Shown here piece by piece: positions 23,915 to 35,506 of a DNA stretch of 64,000 nucleotides. Location: the NCBI GenBank assembly GCA_003550325.1, contig QKWP01000140.1, positions 245,836-309,835 of the forward strand. Reading direction: 5' to 3'. The DNA comes from Gigaspora rosea. Its lineage: Eukaryota > Glomeromycota > Glomeromycetes > Diversisporales > Gigasporaceae. How positions within the stretch are numbered: position 1 is the first letter of the stretch; each line of letters begins with the position of its first letter. A program made the translations under genes and the position numbers. Below the pieces are notes generated by a model. The model was not told the origin of the DNA, did no database searches, and saw nothing but the letters and a program-made list of their open reading frames with translations.

Positions 23915-26900
23915 TTATTCTTCTAGAGTATGAAAATTACTCCATTCCCATACAGTATCCTTTATTTCTCGAATTTTTGGACGTTTTTTAGGATCCGCAT
24001 TCCAGCATTTCTCCATTAAATCAACATAGCATTGTGGGGTACCGGAAATAATTTTTGGGCGCAATGGTTTAAACTTATCACTAATAAGTGATAAGAACTT
24101 CGGGTCTTCAAAATTATAATCCTCAAATACCGGTATACCGGATGACAACTCCCACATTATTAGTCCTAACGCATAAATATCAGATTTTTGATCGCTTTGA
24201 GCATCATGTGCCCTGTATTTATTCATGTTGTGAGATCTAGACTGATTAAAAGTTTCTCCGAAATCGATAATGCAGTCTCCAGATGCTTTAAAAAGAATGT
24301 TATTACTATGTAGACTATTGTGTAAACGATTGACATTAATATCATGCAACTGACTACAAATATCTCTCAATATATTTAATTTTTCTTCCCAATTCATGAA
24401 GGGATGATTTTTTAAATATTCATGAAAGTTCCCTTGCGTTGCGCATTCCATAACAACCGCTATAATATTGTTATTAATGCGTGTGAATCCATATAATTTA
24501 AGAAACCCTTTTTGTTCTTGTAAGCATTTGAAATATTTTATTGCCTTAATTAAAAGCGATGTATATTATTTATCAGTTTTCATCAAATAAGTGGAATTAA
24601 AAAATGGAAAATCTTTAATACCTTTTCAAATTTCTGTTCTGGAGTTTGAGGAATAATTTTTATAACTACAGCGATTGGATCCGATCGTTCTTTAGATAAT
24701 GTGTTGTTTTTTCTCCCAATTTTTCTCTCTCCGTCTAACCATGTTGCATAATATATTGTGTTAAATTTATTCTCTATTTTAAGCTGATTATAAGGGATGA
24801 ACTCTAAATATTGTAAATAACTTTCACAGTTTATTTGCGTATCTTGAATCAATTGATCAATTGCATGATTTCCACTTGACCAATTAATAAACTTATCAAA
24901 TAGCTCTTTTGTATCACAAGGTTTACACCATGCTTCTTGCGAATTATACTTTCTGCATTTTGAACATGTTCCTAATTTATGGTAAATTTTAATAATTTAT
25001 CCAAATACAGTAGCTACATAATAATTTTCAATTGCGCTTTACCATATGTTTTTTCAATTTCAATAAGATGCTTTAAGTCTTCAAGCCTAATTCCTAAATG
25101 CATAAAAATATGTAAATCTTTAAATATAAAAATTACTTAATCTTCAATTATATTATTTTACCAAAATTTTCCATGATTGTTGTTTCACGTGGAGTTCTAT
25201 TATAATATGGTAAGATATTAAATTACTATGAAATGAAACTTTTGATAGTTGAATTATTTAATTAAATTATAGTCATACCCAATAAGAACTAACTCTTTGA
25301 AAGATGTTGTATCTTTATTGCCAAAGTTATTCTCAATAAATACCTAATAATAGATTTACTTTGAGAAATATTTTAGAATAGCCAAATACTAAGTCAATCA
25401 AACTTACAGTAATCTGAAATACGTTTTGGAATTTTACAAATTCTAGGGGGATTTTAATTATATTGTCGACAAAATCATTTTTAGTAAGTTGAAATAATTG
25501 AGTTTCCTCAATATCTTCAACATTCTCAAACCCTAAATTACATCTATTTGCAAAAAGTTTAATGGTCTTTGGCGCATGCTCTAATGAAAATTTATGTAAA
25601 ATTTAAAAATAGTTAATTTATATAAATTAAGTAATATTGTATTTATACTAACCTATATCAGTGGGAATAATAAAGATTGAATGAAGTTTTACATATTGTT
25701 TAAATGGAATAGAAATTATGAGCTGCTCATCAACATCTGATTCTAAATACGTATCATCATCGTTAAAAACATTTTTAATATTATTGTCATCATTTTGATT
25801 TAAGCATTCGATTTGAGTTAAATCAATATATTCATTCAGCCCATCCTAAAAATGTATTTAGTAAAAATTGAAACTTATAACACTTATAAAACTTATAATG
25901 AATAAAATAAATTGGATAAATTTATATATACCAGACCATAACCATTTTTAGATCCTTTGGCTTCATTTTTAATTTCTTCAAGCCCAATGTACCTATAAAT
26001 TTCCTCTCCATTTTCAAATTTTATAATTGTAGGAGAACTCTCTATTGAAAGTTCCCAGCATATATCTGGTACTTCATCTACATCGATCTAGTAAATTACA
26101 AGTTAATAATTATAAATTTTAAATTATCCAAGAATAATTATGCGTTATTCAGTGTGCTACCTTAACAAAGTTTAAGTGCTTGTATAGCAAACTTAATCTT
26201 TTAAAAACTGGTACAACTTTCGTACTATGAGGACATGAAGCGTCATGGAAATGCACTAATGTCTAAATTTTTAAAAATATTTTATTTTATAGTCGATTTA
26301 ATCAAATTTACCGCATAGCGTGGTTTAAAACCCCTCTAGTATAATACTCTCACAATTTTCAGAAGTCTATAATGTATTGTACTCGGAGTACTATACGTGC
26401 TAGTTATCAGTCGTGTCGTAGATGATAACTAATTATTCATCTACTAAAGGCTCGACTGATAACTTTGTTATCCGACATGTCTGACGTTAGCACTGAATGG
26501 TTTACGTATAACTTATTCGGACACCTCCTAATGCAAATATGCAAATATTCACGCACCTACTCACCTCGAAAGAGGTGAGTGAATTTTGTATATTGTATTA
26601 GGAGGTGACCGAATAAGTTATACAGAAATCATTCAGTGATCACATAGGACGTGTCTGATAAGTAAGTTTATTGAAAAATCATACTCTCTTGATATTTAAT
26701 AACTTCTTAATCAGAGTTTCAAGTTTAATACATGTCCAGTATAAATTATTGATGGCATTGGCCGCACTTATAGTTCAACTTATACCCCTTATGTTGACCA
26801 TAATATCCCTCCGACTGTAATACCGTAGATGTAGACTAATTTGTCAAATACCCGGATCTTTTAAACCTCGCTATACGATAATTTTCAAAACTCTTTCATA

Positions 26901-26958
26901 CCACTTCTTGCGCAGTAATAAGATGTTTAAATTCAGTAATGTTTGTGATGTGCCGCAT
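23915..26958 (-). CDS. Truncated thioredoxin-PITH-pseudokinase fusion (603 aa)
   Basis: Ten exons can be traced: 26958-26902, 26262-26161, 26087-25932, 25845-25653, 25580-25408, 25343-25279, 25196-25162, 25093-25043, 24971-24622, 24544-23915. All borders are GT/AG, and exon lengths match the plus-strand paralogue except exon 7, which lacks its 30-bp duplication. The product starts MRHITNITEFKHLITAQEV, then a thioredoxin-like domain (residues 1-105), a PITH domain ('QIECLNQNDDNNIKNV...', about 115-270), the Cys4 module and the kinase domain. The thioredoxin motif is CPHS, so the second redox Cys is lost. HRD is HNS and APE is AHD. A stop (23915-23917) follows 'WSNFHTLEE', where about 10 bases present in the paralogue are missing. 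Intron 1 is 639 bp because two foldback elements landed in it. It may be a shortened but expressed protein or an early pseudogene. Confidence 0.75.
26403..26463. repeat. 61-bp hairpin in intron 1 of the minus-strand gene
   Basis: GTTATCAGTCG at the left pairs with CGACTGATAAC at the right, and the inner GTAGATGA pairs with TCATCTAC. Confidence 0.7.
26468..26661. mobile_element. Foldback MITE in intron 1 of the minus-strand gene
   Basis: Arms of about 60 bp (TTATCCGACATGTCTGACGT and its mirror ending ACGTGTCTGATAA) share CACTGAATG, TATAACTTATTCGG and CACCTCCTAAT. The centre holds a second hairpin, CTCACCTC-GAAA-GAGGTGAG. The paralogue's 132-bp intron 1 lacks it, so it arrived after the duplication. 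Confidence 0.75.
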
Positions 26959-27727
26959 GGTTATTACAGTATTATGATAAAACTGTATTCAATTATATAT
27001 TTATAAAAAATTTTATTTCTCTTGAATGACTCAAATAGCAGTAATTGACGTTCGATGCAGAAAATTGGTATCATTATATTTTATTTAATCTGTCCTTGGG
27101 AAAGATGACCTAAATAGAAATAATTAGTCAAACTATTTAATCTGTCCTTGGGAAAGATGACCTAAATAGGAATAATTTGCAAACTATTTACTCTGTCTTC
27201 TGAAACGGTGATTTAAATAGTTTTGTGCAAAAAGTTTAATCGAAATAAGATGACAATTATTTATCTTAAACTTTTGTCCTTGGGAAATAGAAATAATTTG
27301 TCAAACTATTCTATTCTGTCTCCTGAAAAAGGTAATTTAAATAGTTTTGTGCAAAAAGTTTAATCGAAATAAGATGACAAATTATTTATACCTAAGTTTT
27401 TGTCCTTGGGAAATAGAAATCATTTGTCAAAATATTTACTCTGTCTTCTGAAGCGGTGATTTGTGCAAAAAGTTTAATCGAAATAAGATGATAAATTATT
27501 TATTCTTAAGTTTTTGTCCTTGGGAAATATGATATAAATAGTAGTAATTGGCATTCTGTAATACACTTGTGCAAAAAATTATCGTTCTAATAACTTTATT
27601 TATGTGTTTAATATATATGCATTCTAATATATAGCACGAATATCTATTTTCAGTAGGAAATTTTAATGGCACTATATTTTTTATATTTTTTATAAATAAT
27701 TATTTCCAACCGCGCTTTTATAAAGTA
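26959..27727. promoter_or_regulatory. Shared 769-bp intergenic region of the divergent gene pair
   Basis: The two start codons face away from each other across this stretch, so it must hold both promoters. TATAAATA at about 27691 lies some 30 bases before the plus-strand ATG. Most of the region (27060-27560) is a tandem repeat. That it acts as a bidirectional promoter is inference. Confidence 0.55.
27060..27560. repeat. Tandem repeat of about 114-125 bp between the divergent genes
   Basis: Units contain CTGTCCTTGGGAAA, AATAATTTGTCAAACTATTT, CTGTCTTCTGAAACGGTGAT and GTGCAAAAAGTTTAATCGAA. The last word stands at 27224, 27349 and 27463. About four full or partial units are present, the first two shortened. 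Confidence 0.8.
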
Positions 27728-30700
27728 ATGCATAATATTACGAATGCTATCGAATTTCAGCATTTTATTGCTGCGCCAATAGTGGTATGAATAACTTTTA
27801 ATAATTAAATAAAGTCATGGTTGAATTATTTTTTCTATCAAGAAAAAGTCAATAGACACTTATCTAATTATCAACACCGTTATTAAATTATTGAATAAAA
27901 TATTTTGAAAATTTAGACATTAGTGCACATTTATGATTCCAGATGTCATTATTGTGGAGTAATTGAACTGGCTTTTGAACAATTAAATTTACAATACAGA
28001 CATGTAAACTTTGTCAAGGTAGATTTTGAAGAAAACTATTTAAATATTACATTGTATTTATTATTTATTAACTTGTAATTTTACTAGATCGATGTAGATG
28101 AAGTACCATGTATAATCTCTAAGCTTTCAATAAATGCTTTTCCTACTCTTGTGAAATTTAAAAATGGAGTAGAAGTTAGAAGGTACACGGGACTTAAAGA
28201 AATTAAAAATCAAGCCAAAGGATTTAAAAAAGTTTATGGTCTGGTATATATAAAGTTATTCAAAATTATTCTGTTCATTATAAAATTTTATAATTTTCAA
28301 TTTTCATTAAATAAATTTTTAGGATGGGCTGAATGAATATATTGATTTAGCTCAAATTGAATGTTTAAATCAAGATGATAACAATAATATTAAAAATATT
28401 TTTAACGATGATGATACGTATTTAGAATCAAATGCTGATGAGCAGCTCATGATTTCTATTCCATTTAAACAACATGTAAAACTTCATTCAATCTTTATTA
28501 TTCCCACTGATATAGGTTAGTATAAATACAATCATAAATCTTATTTAATTTATAAAAATTAGACATTTTTAAATTTTACATAAATTTTCATTAGAGCATG
28601 CGCCAAAGACCATTAAACTTTTTGCTAATAGATGTAATTTAGGGTTTGAGAATGTTGAAGATATTGTGGAAACTCAATTATTCCAACTTACTGAAAATGA
28701 TTGTGTCGACAATACAATTAAGATTCTCTTGGAATTTGTGAAATTCCAAAACATATCTCAAATTACAGTAGGTTTAATTGATTCAAGATTTAACTATTCT
28801 AATATATTTCTAATTAAAAATCTATTATTAGATATTTATTGAAAATAACATTGGAAATAAAGAAACAACTTCTTTCAAGCAATTAAAGCTTATTGGGTAT
28901 GAATATAGTTTAATTATTTGAATACCAAAATTTTATTTTATAGTAAATTAAATATTTTACCATATCATAGAACTCCAATTAAGACAACAAGCATGGAAAA
29001 TTTTCCAATTGAGACAACAAGCATGGAAAATTTTGGTAAAATAATATAATTGAAAATTAATCTTAAGTAATTTTTATACTTATACGTTTATATACTTTTA
29101 TATATTTAGCAATTACTCCTGAAGACTTAAAACATCTTATTGAAGTTGAAAAAAAATATGGTAAGCACAAACAAAGATTATTACGCGACCTATTTATATA
29201 AAAGTTAAAAATTTACCAAATTAGGAACATGCTCAAAATGCAAGAAATATAATTCTCATGAAGCATGGTGTAAACCTTGTGATACAGAAGAGCTTATTGA
29301 AAAATTTATTCATTGGTCTAGTAGAAATAATGCAATTGATGAATTTATTCAAAATACGCAAAGAAACTGTGAAAACTATTTAAGATATTTAGAATTCATT
29401 CCCTATAATCGATTTGAAATAGAGAATAAATTTAGCACGATATATTATGGAACATGGTTAGACGGAGAGAGAAAAATTGGAGAAAAAAATAAAACATTAT
29501 ATAAAGAACGATCGGATCCAATCGCTGTAGTTATAAAAATTATTCCTCAAACTCCAGAACAGAAATTTGAAAAGGTATTAAAGATTTTCCATTTTTTAAT
29601 TCCACTTATTTGATGAAAACTGATAAATAATATACATCATTTTTAATTAAGGCAATAAAACATTTCAAATTCTTACAAGAACAAAAAGGGTTTCTTAAAT
29701 TATATGGATTCACCCGCATTAGTGATGATAGTCTAGCGGTTGTTATGGAACGCGCAACGCAAGGGAACTTTAATGAATATTTAAAAAATCATCCCTTTAT
29801 GGATTGGGAAGAAAAATTAAATATATTGAGAAATATTTGTAGTCAGTTGCATGATATTCATGTCAATCGTTCACACAATAGTCTTCATAGTAATAATATT
29901 CTTTTTAAAGCATCTGGAGACTGCATTATCGATTTCGGAGAAACTTTTAATCAATCTAGATCTCACAACATGAAAAAATACAGAGCACCTGATGCTCAGA
30001 GCGATCAGAAATCTGATATTTATACACTAGGACTAATAATGTGGGAGCTGTCATCCGGTATACCGGTATTTGAGGGTTATAATTTTGAAGACCCGAAATT
30101 CTTATCACTTATTCGTGATAAGCTTAAACCATTGCGCCCAAAAATTATTTCCGGTACCCCACAATGCTATGTTGATTTAATGGAGAAATGCTGGAATGCG
30201 GATCCTAAAAAACGTCCAAACATACTAGAAGTAAAGAATACTATATGGAAATGGAGTAATTTTTATATTTTAGAAGAAAATAAATTTATACATTCTGAAG
30301 CAAATCAATTTATCGCAGCTGATATTATTCATGCTATTAATAATTTTAATAGCATTCATATTGGTACACCTACAATTAAAATTTGTGATCAACTAAACAT
30401 TGCTAGTAGAGATTTCAGCAATGCAATTAATATAGAATCATCCATCTTTCCTGGAGCTTCAAATACCTCATATACTGAAGCCGAGCAATTATTTGAATTA
30501 TTAAACAGTAAAAAAGATGTTATTGATAATATCCTAGGCTCTCAACCTGTGTATGCTATAGGACCTGAATTTCAGGAGGGCCATTCTATTCCACACATTG
30601 TATGTTGGACTACTGAACCTCTTGATACTTCAATCATAGAACAACTCAAAGAAACATTTCAAAATAGATTTGAAGTTGTGATAATGACAATGAATCAAGA

Positions 30701-31727
30701 AAATCACACTCATAACAGAGAGTCACTAAATAGTAACATTCACTTTAATAAGAGCAAGTCGAATAACTCCTCTTCAAATAAAGGATATTCTGGAGACAAA
30801 TCGGCAAATAGGAAAGAACCTGGGGATGAAGGGGATGGTTTTGGTGACAATGGGAAATTGGTTATTGAAGGAGAAACACAAGAATTTGATGGTATTACAA
30901 TTTCTTCTAAAGCAACTGTTCAAGTTACAGATAAGCACGTCTCTCAAGACTTTGGAATTCTCGCTAAATTTAATGCAAAGGTCAATCCTGATTTGACTAA
31001 CTCTACAAAAAGCATTTTAGAATTCATCATAGATGTAAATTGCACATTAGATCATCTTCTCAGCGATAGTCTACCGTCGTTCAAAAAGCTAGGCTATGGT
31101 TATTTTCTCGATGCTGTAAATGTTAAGGTTTCTCCGATTTCGCAGGATACTGGTAATGAAACACTTGATTACATACAAAAAGATATTAAACAGCCAACTC
31201 AGCCTAAGCAATCCAACCAAAATAATGAGATTATAAATTTTAAGTTCAATTCACTCACTACTGAAAAAATTATGGAGGAATTATATGGATGGAATATAAT
31301 TCATAGCGGTATTAATCATGATCTCTGGGAATATTCATATTTTGGTGGTGATGACGATATTAATGCTAGACGAAGAACGCATTTTCCTACGCATAGACAT
31401 CGAAATAAGTGGCATATTACGAAAAAATCTGGATTTTGTATTACAATTAAACAAGCTTTACGTTTTAATTTGCGGTCGAAGAATTGGATATTATTTCTAA
31501 AACATCTAGGCCTAAGGTCCCAGCTTATAAAATGCACTAAAATGGTCCACACACTTAATATAACTTTTAATAATCTTGAAGATTTTAATAATAAGTTTAT
31601 AGAACTCGGGAAGCTTCGTACGGATTCTATGCTTAAATTAACTGGGGAAAAAAGAGAAGCATTGTCTAATAAAGAGTCTGATGAAATTAAAATTACACGT
31701 TCAGCCATGCTGTATAATAAACATTAG
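27728..31727 (+). CDS. Thioredoxin-PITH-pseudokinase fusion protein (1095 aa)
   Basis: Ten exons join in frame: 27728-27784, 27917-28018, 28088-28243, 28323-28515, 28595-28767, 28832-28896, 28971-29035, 29110-29160, 29225-29574, 29652-31727. All introns are GT/AG. Residues 1-105 are a thioredoxin fold: start MHNITNAIEFQHFIAAPIV, redox CHYC at 29-32, cis-Pro in 'FPTLVKFKNG' at 72. Residues about 115-270 are a PITH domain ('AQIECLNQDDNNNI...LESNADEQLMISIPF...KFQNISQITIF...LIGTP'), the TXNL1 layout. A Cys4 module 'TCSKCKKYNSHEAWCKPC' (289-306) precedes a kinase domain with Lys392 (VVIK), HNS in place of HRD (479-481) and an intact DFG (498-500). Lacking the catalytic Asp and a glycine loop, it is probably a pseudokinase. 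Residues 600-1095 (low complexity near 750-800) have no known domain. Exon 7 has a 30-bp in-frame duplication. TXNL1 binds the proteasome; any similar role here is inference. Confidence 0.9.
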
Positions 31728-32192
31728 GTATACGATCATGGTCAGATTTATATTAATTGTCAGATTTGAGAATGCTTATATAAGTTCAAATAAGAAAAAT
31801 AGACCCAACAGTTTCAATTTAGACAGAATTCTTCTGTATGAGAGGTTTGCAATGTGCGTTTACAAATTTTTTTTCTAACATAGATTTGAATTCAAAATTT
31901 TAAATATAAGAACTTGCCTCAAATAGTATAGTTAAATTTTTTACATGAATTAGAAACAAATTAACAATAACAACTTGTGTCGTTACAGTCGTCTTCATAT
32001 GATTATTTTTTATAAGTGCCAATGAATATTGATTATTTCCACTATTAAAATTTCCTTATTTGAATTATGCCGCAATCTATCTAAACAATTACAGCTGTTT
32101 TCAAAAAGGTGTGAACAGGTGATTTTTATGACATATACCCATATGGGGAATCGGAAAATCAGAAATTTAATAATTAACTTTTCCATCACGGA
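31728..32192. other. 3' flank of the fusion gene
   Basis: AT-rich sequence without a gene. The open frames at 32010-32223 on both strands run into the MITE at 32193-32314. Confidence 0.5.
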
Positions 32193-32314
32193 CATCACGC
32201 ACTTATCAGTGCGAGATGCTTAATCAACACATATTTTAGGTTTGACGTCCGTTGTAATTTTTATATTATTAACCATGTAGCAATTAAGCACCTCGTACTG
32301 ATAAGTGCGTGATA
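32193..32314. mobile_element. 122-bp MITE with about 35-bp arms
   Basis: CATCACGCACTTATCAGTGC at the left pairs with the mirror of GTACTGATAAGTGCGTGATA at the right; the next word GCTTAAT pairs with ATTAAGC. It is non-coding. Confidence 0.75.
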
Positions 32315-32635
32315 CCCTTTTCTAATCATTATCATTATCGCTATATAAACAAATTATTGAAATGTATGGTCCGGTGCGAAAATGAAGATACACAAAAACT
32401 AAAAGTTATTTTGTCTACATATAAAAGTTCTTCAGTTTTAACTATTTATTTATAAATTTTTTATATCTAATAAAGAAAGACCTAAGCTACATTTTGATAT
32501 AATTTTTATTATCATTTTATAATAAGTTTATTTTATAATAAATTTTTTAAAAATTATATTTTTTAAAAAAAAAAATTTTAAAAAAATTACCAATATGTAA
32601 CTTTATAAGCTTGTGCTATGCAACTGCATTGCCAT

Positions 32636-32849
32636 ACATATGCTAAATATACAGTTAAAATTTTAACTTAATTGGATTAGTAGTTGTTAAAATATAGATT
32701 AAAAACTAATTTATTTTAATAAAGTTTTATATATAACTATATATAGTAATTTATATATAGTAATTATTATTAAATATTTAAAATTTTATATTTTAACAAC
32801 TACTGATTCAATTAAGCTAAAATTTTAACTATATATTTAGCATATATAT
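32636..32849. mobile_element. AT-rich foldback element
   Basis: Arms ATGCTAAATATACAGTTAAA...TAGTAGTTGTTAAAATATA and its mirror extend about 70 bp each side of a loop of ATATATAGTAATT repeats. A diverged single arm lies near 57870-57960. Confidence 0.65.
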
Positions 32850-33596
32850 AACAATATACTTGTAACATTATTACACAACAATATGTATCCCTTAAACCAT
32901 ATAGCATACATATTTGTACACTAAAATTTTTAAAGACTTATTGCATAAAATTTTATTAGGCTTTACCCCTACTTTCTAAACTAAAATAAAGCATGTCACA
33001 TGTTAAATGCTATATAATTCCTATTTCATAAAATTTCTTTTATAATTTTTAAAAAATTAGTTATCTAATATGGATCATAATAGGATCGTAATAGGACTTT
33101 GATGTCCAAATTAATACTAAAAAAGGAAACTGCATGTGATACTTATTAAAATTCTTCCCAATTATCACACACAGGTTTCTTTCATAATACAATATTACAG
33201 CTAATCATAGATGCTTCATGACAACTTTATATAATTTTGGTTTTGAGGCAATGCCATAAAAATATGGTGACCCAAAGTTTGGTTCACAAAGCATACTTCA
33301 CAGCCATCAGCTAAAGTTTTACTTGATGTTTAGGCCATACGAAGTGATCCACACTGTGACTGTGGAGTGTGCTATGTAACTTGGGTTTATGAATGTCACC
33401 ATAACCAATTAGAATAGAGGTTTTATTAAGAAAAATTTTTTTTAGAGCTTAATTTTCTTTTAAAAATTTTAGCTTACAAATATGTATGCTAAAATATATG
33501 GTTTAAGGAATATAAAAAGATAATAAACTTTATATTAATAGATAGCTTAGAACATGGTTTATTTAGTACAAAAAAATTATAAATAGATAAGGAGTT
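32850..33596. other. Non-coding spacer
   Basis: No gene or firm element. A GTGATCC/CACTGTGACTGTGGAGTGT patch near 33345-33370 is weakly palindromic. Confidence 0.5.
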
Positions 33597-33905
33597 ATCT
33601 ATATATCGCACAGTGCGATACTCTTATTTATCACCCAACCAATCAAATTTCAGAATCAGGTATTAATATAAAAAATACAAAAAACTTAAAATCAAAATTT
33701 TGCATAGAAAACAGCCCTTCGTGTTCTAACAAAAAAAATTCTTTGCAAAATTTTGATATAAACTATGCATCACTCTAACCAAAAACCAAACTTACTCTAA
33801 CTCTAATTAAAATAAAGTAAAGTGGTTTGTTTTTTTTATTGTTTTGATCTCACATTACACCTGTCCTTATAGAGTGCGATATATAATTGCATCGCATAGT
33901 ATGAT
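33597..33905. mobile_element. MITE with TATCGCAC arms
   Basis: ATATATCGCACAGTGCGATA at the left pairs with AGAGTGCGATATATAATTGC on the right. Inside, in reverse orientation, are AATTAGAGTTAGAGTAAG (a degenerate telomere-like run) and ACCTGATTCTGAAATTTGAT, the core shared with the elements at 20900, 45838, 56881 and 57382. Confidence 0.55.
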
Positions 33906-35163
33906 AAATACATTTTTTCAATAGATAATTAAAAATTAAAAAACTTTTATATATAGATATATAAATTAATTATTTAATTTTAATTTATTCATATTTTTGC
34001 ATTTTACAAATTGAAAAAATAAGTTATTAATAAAAATTTTTACAAAAATAAATTTTTTAATAAAATTTATATTAAAATAAATCTGCAGACGCGAGTAATA
34101 AATAAATGCATTTGACTGATAAACTGTGATGTATGCTTTGAGGTAAAGTATAATAAGCAGGGAGGTTATTTCAGCATAATGAAAATTGGTTTTGATGCCA
34201 ATATTTGTAATCTACATATAGACATTACACCAAACCCAAAATAATGTCATATGATAAATTGACCAATAAAAATGCCAAATCGCTATCGCATGATTAACTA
34301 ACATGCCTAATAGACCGAATTTATGAACAGTTCTGCAGTTCTTACTTGTTACAAACTATTCACATGATTTGCACTATCCCCACCTAATGTCCATGACAGT
34401 GCTTAGGGACAGTGCAATCATATGATATTATATAAATCAATCTGTAACTAAATTTTACGTCACGTAATTTTTAAAAAATTAAATCTCGTGTAATTTTCAT
34501 TAAGCGGCCAGTACATTTTTATCATGTGAGCAGTTTTTTTGCATCATTTGATTTGAATATATGATCTAAATTGAATTACCAAAAATTTGATTTCAATTTG
34601 ATTTCAATTTGATTTCAAAAACTGAATACTGTGTACTCATAACTTTTAATTACTTAAATTTTAATTTACTCAATTTACCAAATCTTACTCAAAATTACAC
34701 AAAATTATGTATAATTACTGTAATTTGATATCCATAACTACAACTCAGACACCTGTCTAATCGCTCTATAGATTTCCCGCTATTATAGATCAAATTATAT
34801 TCTTTCGAATGTACTGAAACCCAAATTTTATTTAATCTATATAAAAGGCTATAAAGCCTTAAAATTGAATTTCCTACCATTAAAAACTAGTCCAATATAG
34901 AAAAATATTTTGTATATAAATTGCGCAAATGTAATCTTACATTTTATGAATAAATTGAATATTACTAGCCAGCTCATTGTGTATCTAGTTAATATTTCCA
35001 GAGTAATGTGTTGTAGTATTAATTAGAGTAACATATAACTTTAATTTTTTTTTATTCAACTCTAGTTCTATTGCTAGGGGTGCAGGTGCTGCTCTTTATT
35101 CAATTTACAAAGGTCTTACATTATATTACATATTATTAGAAATTTTCCTAGCTAAACTATATA
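33906..35163. other. Spacer without recognisable genes
   Basis: AT-rich with a triplicated TTTGATTTCAA word at about 34589-34620. The 61-codon minus-strand frame at 34695-34880 is unrecognised and unsupported. Confidence 0.5.
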
Positions 35164-35502
35164 GGGTATTACATATTAAAATAGCCCTTTTTTGCAATTT
35201 TTTGAAAAATGAGTTTTCATTAGATTTATATAAATTTTGACATGATCGATATTTTTCAATTATAAATGAAAGTCGATTTGCATAATAAAAGATCAAGATA
35301 ATTGTAAAAGAAAAATTACATGAGGCTGCATAAGGCCAACACATCATGAGATTACCCGATAATCACCTGTTACATTTAACCAATCAAAATCATGAAATTC
35401 AATTAATACCGGATCAGTCCGAAAATCAAAACAAATAATTAAACTCAATTATCTCAAAATAAATTATATATAAAAAAGGGTTGTTTTAATGTGTAACACC
35501 CC
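35164..35502. mobile_element. 339-bp MITE family B, copy 1
   Basis: It starts GGGTATTACATATTAAAATA and ends in an inverted GGGGTGTTACAC. It matches the 62791-63129 element along its whole length in the opposite orientation, including TTTTGAAAAATGAGTTTTC, ATTTTGACATGAT and ATTACATGAGGCTGC, and has the same length. It carries a CGGACTGATCCGG-type palindrome. Confidence 0.8.
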
Positions 35503-35506
35503 ATAT

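Noticed and set aside
31316..31708. 130-codon minus-strand frame
   Set aside because: Antisense shadow of the last exon of the intact fusion gene.
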